Assembly: GCA_964423225.1 (NCBI GenBank)
Contig: CAYREE010000025.1
Location: 1-21,671 of the forward strand
Source: CAYREE01 sp964423225
Lineage (GTDB): Archaea > Altiarchaeota > Altiarchaeia > IMC4 > SCGC-AAA252-I15
DNA: 21,671 bases
Reading direction: 5' to 3'
The position numbers and the translations under genes are program-made. The notes under the pieces were generated by a model. The model ran no database searches. It had not been told where the DNA came from and was given only the letters and a program-made list of their open reading frames with translations. Below are positions 14,665-20,890 of this stretch, piece after piece. Numbering within the stretch: position 1 is the stretch's first letter; every line of letters starts with the position of its first letter.

Positions 14665-15525
14665 ATGACTCCATCTAAGAAAAATGCACGGTCTATCTCG
14701 ATAATAATCATCCTGATCGCAGTTGTGATCACTATTTTTATCGCAAACAGATTCATAGGCTTTACACCTACAGGAAAATACACTACTGGACCCGGAACAA
14801 CAATTGACTTTCCTGATCCATCAGACACTGATATTGGCTCATATGGCACTGGAGGCAGCTCATCAACAGTGACTATTCCAGAACCCGAGGAACCAGTCCC
14901 AAGTTCTTCTTCCAGTACATTACCAGATAATTGCGCGACTAATCCATGCCCAGCCGCAAATCCAGTATGCTGTGATAACCCTGACGGCGACGGAAGATTC
15001 TGCTGTGACAGTGGTCAAACATGCAGTAGTGACGATACTGATCCAGGATGCGTAGACCTGTGCGGTAGTACAGCATGTGGAACGGACGAGCAATGTTGTG
15101 GAACAACCTGCATATCAAATGATGGAGAATGCTGCGATGAAACAATACCATCATATTGTACAGAAGGACAATGCTGTGGAAGTAACTGTGCGCCCAACGA
15201 AGGAGAATGCTGCGATGAAACGACAGGAGCCTTATGTACAGAAGGGACGTGTTGTGGAGAAATCTGTGCGCCTCCCGAAGGAGAATGCTGCGACGAAACA
15301 ATAGGGGCCATATGTGAAGAAGGAACGTGCTGTGGAGAGTTCTGCCCACCAGCCGGTTCAGACTGCTGTGACGAGGAGACTGGAGGATCCTGCCCGCCAC
15401 CAGAACATTGCACAGAAGGATCTGACATCTGTTGCCCAGAACTATATTATGCATGCGGAGAATCATGTTGCCCAGCAGAATGGGATTGTGTAAGCGACGT
15501 ATGCCAAGAAGTAGGCATAGCATAA
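14665..15525 (+). CDS. Membrane-anchored 42-cysteine repeat surface protein
   Basis: The 286-aa product has a basic N terminus, one membrane segment (about 10-28), a Gly/Ser/Thr/Pro-rich stalk (35-88) and a Cys-rich outer part (90-280) holding all 42 cysteines. Most of that part is a 26-residue repeat (residues 144-247) of the form CCGxxC-x6-CCDET-x4-C-x-EGT. The flanks use the same CC pairs (CCDNPDG, CCPELYY, CCPAEWDC). This resembles knottin-like or granulin-like stacks held by disulfides. Its neighbour, read from the opposite strand across a 163-nt gap, is the double-thioredoxin protein, a likely folding helper. A TATA-like CTTATTTATT about 30 nt before the ATG implies a short leader. Function unknown: adhesion, metal binding or defence are possible. 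Confidence 0.8.
   Translation: MTPSKKNARSISIIIILIAVVITIFIANRFIGFTPTGKYTTGPGTTIDFPDPSDTDIGSYGTGGSSSTVTIPEPEEPVPSSSSSTLPDNCATNPCPAANPVCCDNPDGDGRFCCDSGQTCSSDDTDPGCVDLCGSTACGTDEQCCGTTCISNDGECCDETIPSYCTEGQCCGSNCAPNEGECCDETTGALCTEGTCCGEICAPPEGECCDETIGAICEEGTCCGEFCPPAGSDCCDEETGGSCPPPEHCTEGSDICCPELYYACGESCCPAEWDCVSDVCQEVGIA
15094..15405 (+). repeat. Four in-frame copies of a 78-nt coding repeat
   Basis: Copies begin at 15094, 15172, 15250 and 15328, each encoding CCG-x-x-C and a later CCDE. Copies 2 and 3 are closest (EGECCDET and EGTCCGE shared), and copy 4 has a slightly longer tail. The first codons of the middle copies read TGCTGTGG or TGTTGTGG, so some DNA identity remains. Recent unequal exchange could change repeat number. 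Confidence 0.8.
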
Positions 15526-15529
15526 ATAA

Positions 15530-15551
15530 AAACCTGCCAATGATAAGGTTT
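15530..15551 (+). terminator. Weak hairpin after the Cys-repeat gene
   Basis: AAACCT and AGGTTT form a 6-bp stem with a 10-nt loop, 5 nt after the stop, followed by ATTTTC. It may end the upstream transcript, but it overlaps the TATA-like region of the next gene, so it is uncertain. Confidence 0.25.
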
Positions 15552-15576
15552 ATTTTCTAAATCAAATAATCATACT

Positions 15577-16125
15577 ATGCCCGAAGAGTATGTTGGAAGG
15601 AAATTTGAGACAGAGTTCATAGATGGAGATGATCCAAACACTTCCATTATCGAAAAGATAATCGAGACAGGGAAAACGCTTAACAAATACGGACTGACTC
15701 CGCTGAACGCGGGAAACATTAGCGTCCGCACCAAGAAAGGAATGCTGATTACAGCCGGAGGCGTGAACAAGGGCAGACTGACAAGAAGACACGTTGTTGA
15801 AGTAGTTGGATTCAAAGGCAAGACAGCATCTGTCATAGGCTCAGAGGAACCCTCCTCAGAAGTACCAATGCACTGGCTCATATACCAAAAGTTTCCAAAC
15901 GTGAATACAGTAATACATGCACACGACAGTTCAGTCGTCGAGAACCCATTAGGCCTGGTCGTCACAGACCATATTCATCCTTATGGAACGCTAAGCCAAG
16001 CAAAAGATGTTGTGAATGCACTCGACAAATGCAATTACATTGTGATAAAGAAACATGGGGTATTGGCTGTAGGCAAAACATTAAGTGAAGCAATAGCTTT
16101 GATTGAAGACATGTATAGCCGGTGA
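15577..16125 (+). CDS. Class II aldolase/adducin-family protein (copy 1)
   Basis: The 182-aa protein is a zinc-dependent aldolase of the fuculose-phosphate/ribulose-phosphate type. It has the substrate-phosphate loop AGNISVRT (45-52), the MLITAGG turn (56-62), catalytic-type E95 in PSSEVPMHWLIY, and zinc ligands H114 and H116 (VIHAHD) plus H160 (KKHGVLAVG). It is shorter than the usual 210-230 residues, mainly at the C terminus. Relatives cleave a ketose-1-phosphate to dihydroxyacetone phosphate and an aldehyde. It is paralogous to the protein at 18220-18804 and heads a group of two other carbohydrate enzymes. A TATA-like TTTATTTTC about 25 nt before the ATG suggests a leaderless message. The substrate is not known. 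Confidence 0.88.
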   Translation: MPEEYVGRKFETEFIDGDDPNTSIIEKIIETGKTLNKYGLTPLNAGNISVRTKKGMLITAGGVNKGRLTRRHVVEVVGFKGKTASVIGSEEPSSEVPMHWLIYQKFPNVNTVIHAHDSSVVENPLGLVVTDHIHPYGTLSQAKDVVNALDKCNYIVIKKHGVLAVGKTLSEAIALIEDMYSR

Positions 16126-16167
16126 GTTTGTTTTATAAAAAAAAAAAGATCATATATTATCTCTCAG

Positions 16168-16377
16168 ATGAAAATGCCGATAGACGGATATGTAGACTAC
16201 AAGAAAAGGGAGTTTTGCAAGGATATCGAGTGCAAAGTACAGATAAGACTGAATAACCAGGATTCTGGTTCCAATGAGTATGAGAAAATCAGGCAGGAAT
16301 GTAGGGACTGTATGGCATGGCAATTCCACCACTGGCTTAATGAGAGAGGATATGTTGTGGTGAAACCTGAGGATTAA
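16168..16377 (+). CDS. Small four-cysteine protein
   Basis: The 69-aa protein lies in the gap between the class II aldolase and the LsrF-like aldolase on the same strand. Cysteines are arranged as FCKDIEC (C17, C22) and ECRDC (C45, C48), a spacing that could bind zinc or an iron-sulfur cluster, followed by a Trp/His-rich helix (AWQFHHWLNERGY). I do not recognise the family. An alternative start is the ATG at 16174. The next gene begins 16 nt after its stop, so it is probably co-transcribed and may regulate or partner the aldolase. Confidence 0.65.
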   Translation: MKMPIDGYVDYKKREFCKDIECKVQIRLNNQDSGSNEYEKIRQECRDCMAWQFHHWLNERGYVVVKPED

Positions 16378-16393
16378 AAAAAGAGGTGAAATA

Positions 16394-17185
16394 ATGGATT
16401 GGGGATTGAAGAATCGTATATCAAAGATTATCAAACCAAAGACCGGGCACACTGTAATGCTGGCTGTAGACCACGGATACTTCATGGGACCAACAACAGG
16501 ACTGGATGATTTAGGTGCGATGGTGAATCCTTTACTGCCATACGCTGACACACTAATGCTTACGCGTGGAGCCTTGCGCAACTACATTGATCCAAACGTG
16601 GATGTGCCAATCGTCCTGCGTGTTTCTGGTGGAACCAGTATAATCGGCAAACAACTACTACGTGAAGGGATAATAGCATCAATGAAGGATGCTATACGCT
16701 TGAATGTGGCAGGCGTAGCATTCTCCATCATGGTTGGAGCAGACTACGAGCGGGATACTATCCTAGCATTCACAAAAGTAATAGACCAGGCAGAGGAACA
16801 CGGAATCCCAGTTGTCGCAGTAACCGCGGTAGGAAATGATATGGCACGCGACGCCCGATACATGGCCCTAGCATCAAGGATGGCCGCAGAGTTAGGCGCC
16901 CACATAGTGAAAACCTATTTCGTTGAAGGATTCGAACGTGTCGTCGACACATGCCCAGTACCAATAGTCATTGCAGGCGGGAAAAAACAGCCAGAACAAG
17001 ATGCATTGAAGATGGCTTATGACGCCATACATGCAGGTGCTGTCGGAGTCGACATGGGACGCAACATATTCCAGAGCGAAGATCCTGTAGCCATGATCCA
17101 GGCCGTACGGTCTGTAGTACATGAGAAGGCTACACCCAAGGAAGCTTACGAGGTATTCAATAAAAAGAAGGGTAAAAAAAAGTAG
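16394..17185 (+). CDS. LsrF-like class I aldolase/thiolase (DeoC/DhnA superfamily)
   Basis: The 263-aa TIM-barrel protein strongly resembles E. coli LsrF, the acetyltransferase that splits 3-hydroxy-5-phosphonooxypentane-2,4-dione (from autoinducer-2) into dihydroxyacetone phosphate and acetyl-CoA. Shared segments include the opening DWGLKNRISKIIKPKTG, VMLAVDHGYFMGPTTGL (21-37), TRGALR (57-62), VTAVGNDMARDARY (143-156) and VPIVIAGGKKQPEQDALKM (189-207). The Schiff-base lysine is K173 in IVKTYFVEGF. GVDMGRNIFQSEDPVAMI is also kept. Archaeal DhnA-type aldolases can instead serve fructose-bisphosphate or aromatic precursor synthesis, so substrate is inferred. GAGGTGA lies five bases before the ATG. 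No lsrK or lsrG partner is seen. Confidence 0.88.
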   Translation: MDWGLKNRISKIIKPKTGHTVMLAVDHGYFMGPTTGLDDLGAMVNPLLPYADTLMLTRGALRNYIDPNVDVPIVLRVSGGTSIIGKQLLREGIIASMKDAIRLNVAGVAFSIMVGADYERDTILAFTKVIDQAEEHGIPVVAVTAVGNDMARDARYMALASRMAAELGAHIVKTYFVEGFERVVDTCPVPIVIAGGKKQPEQDALKMAYDAIHAGAVGVDMGRNIFQSEDPVAMIQAVRSVVHEKATPKEAYEVFNKKKGKKK

Positions 17186-17204
17186 TCGTCTAAAGGGTGG
17201 TTGT

Positions 17205-18209
17205 ATGCGTGTTGGAGTATATTATAATAACAATGATGTGAGGGTTGAGGAGAGGCCGAAACCCAAGATCAATGATAGTGAATTCTTGCTGAAGGCTATG
17301 GCAGCAGGCATCTGTGGAAGCGATGTCATGGAATGGTATCGACTAAAGAGTGCTCCAAAGATACTGGGCCATGAAGTGACTGGAGAGATAGTCGAAGTAG
17401 GGGGGAAAGTAAAGGACTACAAGAAGGGTGACCGTGTCTTCGTCAGCCACCATGTCCCATGCAATAAATGTTGTTGTTGTCTAAGTAACCACCATACCGC
17501 CTGTGACACATTACATAATACCAACTATGATCCCGGCGGATACAGCGAGTACATTAGGGTTCCTGAAATAAATGTTAGAAACGGTGTTTATCGGCTTCCA
17601 GACGACTTATCCTTTGAGGATGGGACATTAATAGAGCCATTAGCATGTGTTTTAAGAGGTCAGAAGCTGATGGATGTGGGAGAAGATGATAGGGTGCTAA
17701 TTATGGGCAGCGGGATATCCGGGATACTCCACATACAATTAGCGAAATCATTGGGTGCAAAAGAGATAATTGCAACAGATGTAAGCGACTACCGGCTGAA
17801 GATGGCGCGGAAATTTGGTGCAGACAAGGTATTTGACGCTAGAAAATTCAGTCCCAGTGACAACCTTTCGGACAAGGTTATCGTTTCCACTGGAGCTGAG
17901 TCGGCTGCCATACAGGCTTTAAAGACAGTTGACAGGGGTGGGACAATCCTCTACTTCGCAGTCCCTCAACCAGGAATTGATATAAATGTTCCCATCAACG
18001 ACTTCTGGCGTAACGAGATAACAATCTCAACTTCATATGGAGCAGGCCCAATTGATCTTCAGGAATCGCTTGAATTGATTATCAACGGGAAGATCAATGC
18101 CCATGACATGATAACGCATAAGTTAGTTATGGATGAGATCGGATTGGGTTTTAATCTTGTGGCAGAAGCAGACAAATCACTGAAAGTGGTGATAGAACCT
18201 AATAGTTGA
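17205..18209 (+). CDS. Zinc-dependent medium-chain alcohol/polyol dehydrogenase
   Basis: The 334-aa product is a sorbitol/threonine-dehydrogenase-like MDR enzyme. The catalytic zinc ligands are C37 (GICGSD), H56 and E57 (GHEVTG), and E144 (IEP). The structural zinc site is C86, C89, C92 and C100 with CxxCxxCx7C spacing. It carries two further cysteines, C90 and C91, giving an unusual CCCC run. The Rossmann GSGISG lies at 168-173 and D192 after ATD favours NAD. The ATG at 17205 follows GGGTGG; an upstream in-frame start at 17121 would overlap the aldolase gene by 65 nt with a basic, unmatched stretch. It stands between the LsrF-like aldolase and the second class II aldolase, so it probably oxidises or reduces an intermediate of the same pathway. 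Confidence 0.9.
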   Translation: MRVGVYYNNNDVRVEERPKPKINDSEFLLKAMAAGICGSDVMEWYRLKSAPKILGHEVTGEIVEVGGKVKDYKKGDRVFVSHHVPCNKCCCCLSNHHTACDTLHNTNYDPGGYSEYIRVPEINVRNGVYRLPDDLSFEDGTLIEPLACVLRGQKLMDVGEDDRVLIMGSGISGILHIQLAKSLGAKEIIATDVSDYRLKMARKFGADKVFDARKFSPSDNLSDKVIVSTGAESAAIQALKTVDRGGTILYFAVPQPGIDINVPINDFWRNEITISTSYGAGPIDLQESLELIINGKINAHDMITHKLVMDEIGLGFNLVAEADKSLKVVIEPNS

Positions 18210-18219
18210 GGTAATCTTG

Positions 18220-18804
18220 ATGGAAGATGTTGAAGAGGGGGTAAGGAAGTTTAAGACTGAGTTCGTGGAAGGTGATATACCCAGCAATGAGATAATTGGA
18301 AAAATCATCGAGACTGGGGGGAAAATCAATGAACTAGGTTTAACTCCCGAAGGGACTGGCAACATCAGCCTCAGAACTGAGAAGGGCATGCTGATAACTA
18401 TCGGCGGTAAAAACAAGGGCGAATTAAAAAAAGACGATGTTGTCGAAGTCGTTGACTTCAATTTCAGCATCGCAAAAGTCGTGGGAGGACAAAAACCATC
18501 ATCAGAAACACCAATGCACTGGCTCATATACCATAGCTATCCAATGGCAAACGCAGTGATCCACGTCCATGATATGGATGCGGTAAGCCAATCAAGCAAA
18601 CTACTTGTCGCACTTGGAGTGCATTCAACCAAAGTAAAGACAGAGTATGGTACCCAGGACCAGGCCTTTGAAGTCATAGACGCCCTTGAACACGCCCAGT
18701 ACGCGATAATACAGGACCATGGGATAATATGCATGGGCCAGACACTTGACGAAGCCTTAGAACTCGTCCTCAAGGTGAACGAAAAGGTAAGGCCAGTGGC
18801 ATAG
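18220..18804 (+). CDS. Class II aldolase/adducin-family protein (copy 2)
   Basis: This 194-aa protein is a clear paralogue of the one at 15577-16125; both share FKTEF-like starts, GNISxRTxKGMLIT and PSSExPMHWLIY. In codon order from 18220 the key residues are E96 (PSSET), zinc ligands H115 and H117 (VIHVHD) and H167 (IQDHGI). It differs by a slightly longer C terminus (QTLDEALELVLKVNEK). The ATG at 18220 follows GAGGT, which overlaps the alcohol dehydrogenase stop codon; an in-frame TTG lies just before. With the LsrF-like enzyme and dehydrogenase it closes a four-enzyme cluster. Its last 35 nt overlap the convergent small gene. Substrate probably a short-chain phosphorylated sugar, inferred. 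Confidence 0.88.
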   Translation: MEDVEEGVRKFKTEFVEGDIPSNEIIGKIIETGGKINELGLTPEGTGNISLRTEKGMLITIGGKNKGELKKDDVVEVVDFNFSIAKVVGGQKPSSETPMHWLIYHSYPMANAVIHVHDMDAVSQSSKLLVALGVHSTKVKTEYGTQDQAFEVIDALEHAQYAIIQDHGIICMGQTLDEALELVLKVNEKVRPVA

Positions 18805-19099
18805 TCTGCCCTTGTCCTTGATTTTTCCTAGGTCTCTCCAGATATAAAGTCCAGCTTTGGTCTAGGATGAACATGTGGCCGTTAGGCTCGACTGGTATCA
18901 CTTGTCCTTCGCGGATGAGTTCTGCCTGCCCGTCCGAGTTAAGCTTCAATTCTATAAAGGCTTTTTCTTCGCCTTCAGGCTGAACTTCTAGACCAATAGT
19001 CTTACCGGAGTTTAACTCTCCAATAGACAATGCTTTTTTCAATAATTCGACTGGTATATCCTTAATGTATAATAGTTTTTTTATCAATACTTCGACCAT
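18770..19099 (-). CDS. Hypothetical protein, 109 aa
   Basis: I do not recognise this protein. It begins with a basic/hydrophobic helix (LIKKLLYIKDIPVELLKKAL) and continues as beta-strand-rich (TIGLEVQPEGEEKAFIELKL). It ends with a Pro/Gln-rich tail (NQGQGQTMPLALPF). GAGGGGGT lies four bases before the ATG, a very strong ribosome binding site, which supports a real gene. It overlaps the 3' end of the convergent class II aldolase gene by 35 nt. It has no membrane segment or cysteine. Confidence 0.65.
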   Translation of the reverse strand: MVEVLIKKLLYIKDIPVELLKKALSIGELNSGKTIGLEVQPEGEEKAFIELKLNSDGQAELIREGQVIPVEPNGHMFILDQSWTLYLERPRKNQGQGQTMPLALPFRSP

Positions 19100-19198
19100 T
19101 TTACCCCCTCAAAAAAGTTATTCCAACATATTGGATGAAGTCATATAAAAACAATATACGGGTTTTTGATTATTTTCTCATACATCTAATTACTAGAT

Positions 19199-19350
19199 AT
19201 GAATCTTGCTTATCGGAGTGTTCGAAAGAAAGACTTGAAGCGTATGAATGAGATAGTCAATCAGGAGGATGTTGGACTCTATCTTAACTCGATACTCCCA
19301 GTCACATTGAAGTCGACTCGAGGATTCTATGAGTTAAGCAGGAAAAAAGA
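19199..19350 (+). pseudogene. Truncated acetyltransferase-like (GNAT) start
   Basis: An ATG at 19199 opens a 59-codon frame ending at TAG 19376-19378. The first 50 residues, MNLAYRSVRKKDLKRMNEIV and later LPVTLKSTRGFYEL, read like the start of a GNAT-family N-acetyltransferase (first strand, helix with KDLKRM, then the FYE segment). The catalytic half with the acetyl-CoA-binding loop is missing. At 19351 the sequence changes to a class II aldolase tail in another frame, so this is a broken gene. Located in the otherwise gene-free stretch 19100-19427. Confidence 0.5.
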
Positions 19351-19401
19351 CAAACACTGGATGAAGTGCTTGAATTAGTCGTTAAAGTTAATGAGAAAAT
19401 A
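19351..19401 (+). pseudogene. Relic of a third class II aldolase C terminus
   Basis: Read from 19351 the codons give QTLDEVLELVVKVNEKI, matching QTLDEALELVLKVNEKV at 18739-18789 in 14 of 17 residues, while the DNA differs at most third positions. The frame is shifted relative to the acetyltransferase start. It is a diverged paralogue fragment, not a copy of the neighbouring gene, and lacks all catalytic parts. The frame then runs on to a TGA just inside the 3' end of the radical SAM gene. Confidence 0.55.
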
Positions 19402-19427
19402 TTTGTTAGCGAATATGCTTTTAGAAA

Positions 19428-20819
19428 TCACCATTTTTTCCAGAACATATGAGGAACAACCTTCCAGATAGTCCTTATCTTAGATACTATATGCTCATTG
19501 GGATTCATTAAGCATCTTCGAGCATACCTGAAGCTCAGATAGAATTCCCTTACAGCAGTTCTTGCAAGGATCCTAAGATCGTCATTTGATAATCCAGGAT
19601 ATGATGGTTCATTGTCCTTGAGAAATCCTTTTGAAGACAGGTAATCGTGTAAGGGAGTGTTAGGATACGTGTTGATGAGTGAAAATTGTGCGGTATCAGG
19701 ATCAAGATTCTTTGCCCACTCAATTGTATCACGAACGGATTCACGGGTCTCTCCAGGCAGTCCAAGCAAAAAATCACCGTGAACCCTAAGACCTGCTTTT
19801 TTAGCATCCTCTGTGAACCTAGTCATCCTTTCAGCAGAAACGCCCTTCTTAATGTTTTTTAAGACAATATCACTGGAGGATTCATATCCGACATGCACTG
19901 TCCGACATCCAGATTTCTTCATTAAAGCCAATGTATCATAATCCAAGTCTCCACGAGTATAACATGACCAGACCACATCTAATCCCTTTGATAGGATAGC
20001 ATTTGACAACTCAACTGCCCGTTCCTTTGAGAGAGAATCGTCTTGAATAAAGATTTCCCTAATATCCCCCATTTCTTCCTTGACGAATTCAAACTCATTT
20101 ATAACATTGTCAATGCTTCGCCTATTGTATACACTACCGGGTATAAAGGAATGCACCCAGAGGCAGAATGTACACTGTCCCCAATAACAACCCCTACCCG
20201 TGAACAGGTCCACGAATGGATGAAGCTCTGATGGAGGACGATAATTCCTCATATCCAAGTGTTTATTGTAAAATTCAGTGACAAATGGGAGCTCATCAAG
20301 CTGTTGAGTGTTCAAAAGGGGTCTGACTTCATTTTCAATTATCTTACCATTATCTCTCCAGAGCAGGTTTCTGATATCCTTTTCCAAGATTCCTTCAGCA
20401 ATCTCAAGTACAGGATGCTCGAATTCCCCCCGTATAACATAATCTATATTTTCTGACGCATTTAGGAAGCTTCTTGGATCTAATGAGACAAAAGGGCCTG
20501 CAAACACAAGTTTACAGCCAATAGCCTCTTTGATTCTGATGGAAAAATCAATATCGTTTTCCATGCTTTTTGTGGAGCTATAAACGACAACCAAGTCAGG
20601 AGAGAAATCAGATGATATCCTAAATGCCTCATCATGATTCAATTTTGAAGCGGGTGCGTCTACCAGTTTAACAGTATGGCCATTTTTTTCTAGGAAGGAA
20701 CCACAGTAAGCCAACCAAATAGGCGGCCACTGAGTGTCAGAAATGGATACGTAATCACATCTTGCATTACGCATATAATCCTGAACAAATGGGGGGCTTA
20801 AAAGTAAAACTTTCATCAT
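19428..20819 (-). CDS. B12-binding-type radical SAM protein
   Basis: The 463-aa protein has an N-terminal Rossmann-like cobalamin-binding-type domain (about 1-145, VLLLSPPF, GHTVKLVDAP, PDLVVVYSST, GCKLVFAGPF) and a radical SAM barrel (about 200-400). The cluster motif C211, C216, C219 in GRGCYWGQCTFC has a four-residue first gap, not the usual CxxxCxxC. The barrel continues IFIQDDSL, GCRTVHVGYES and GDFLLGLPGE. Family members methylate or cyclise substrates such as hopanoids, lipids and peptides, using methylcobalamin and SAM. No DxHxxG cobalamin motif is seen. It faces a glycosyltransferase across a divergent promoter, suggesting a role in lipid or surface glycan modification. Start is the first of two tandem ATGs. 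Substrate unknown. Confidence 0.87.
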   Translation of the reverse strand: MMKVLLLSPPFVQDYMRNARCDYVSISDTQWPPIWLAYCGSFLEKNGHTVKLVDAPASKLNHDEAFRISSDFSPDLVVVYSSTKSMENDIDFSIRIKEAIGCKLVFAGPFVSLDPRSFLNASENIDYVIRGEFEHPVLEIAEGILEKDIRNLLWRDNGKIIENEVRPLLNTQQLDELPFVTEFYNKHLDMRNYRPPSELHPFVDLFTGRGCYWGQCTFCLWVHSFIPGSVYNRRSIDNVINEFEFVKEEMGDIREIFIQDDSLSKERAVELSNAILSKGLDVVWSCYTRGDLDYDTLALMKKSGCRTVHVGYESSSDIVLKNIKKGVSAERMTRFTEDAKKAGLRVHGDFLLGLPGETRESVRDTIEWAKNLDPDTAQFSLINTYPNTPLHDYLSSKGFLKDNEPSYPGLSNDDLRILARTAVREFYLSFRYARRCLMNPNEHIVSKIRTIWKVVPHMFWKKW

Positions 20820-20833
20820 AGGAAATATACAAG

Positions 20834-20847
20834 TGATTAATTAATCA
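20834..20847. promoter_or_regulatory. Perfect 14-bp palindrome in the divergent promoter
   Basis: TGATTAATTAATCA is self-complementary and lies 15 nt before the radical SAM start and about 44 nt before the glycosyltransferase start. TATA-like boxes (GATATAAAC near 20858, CTATATAAA near 20869) flank it. A homodimeric regulator could bind here and control both genes, but AT-rich palindromes also arise by chance. Confidence 0.4.
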
Positions 20848-20890
20848 ATTCTCTAAGATATAAACTATATAAAAAATATCTGATTAAGAA

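Noticed and set aside
15094..15405. CRISPR array
   Set aside because: The repeats are contiguous, in frame and 78 nt long with no unique spacers; they encode protein.
14939..15523. 194-codon open frame antisense to the Cys-repeat protein
   Set aside because: Repetitive CC codons (TGCTGT) on the sense strand remove stops on the other strand; the sense product has a clear membrane anchor and family-like repeats.
17121..17204. Upstream start for the alcohol dehydrogenase
   Set aside because: It overlaps the aldolase gene, and GGGTGG precedes the ATG at 17205 where family similarity begins.
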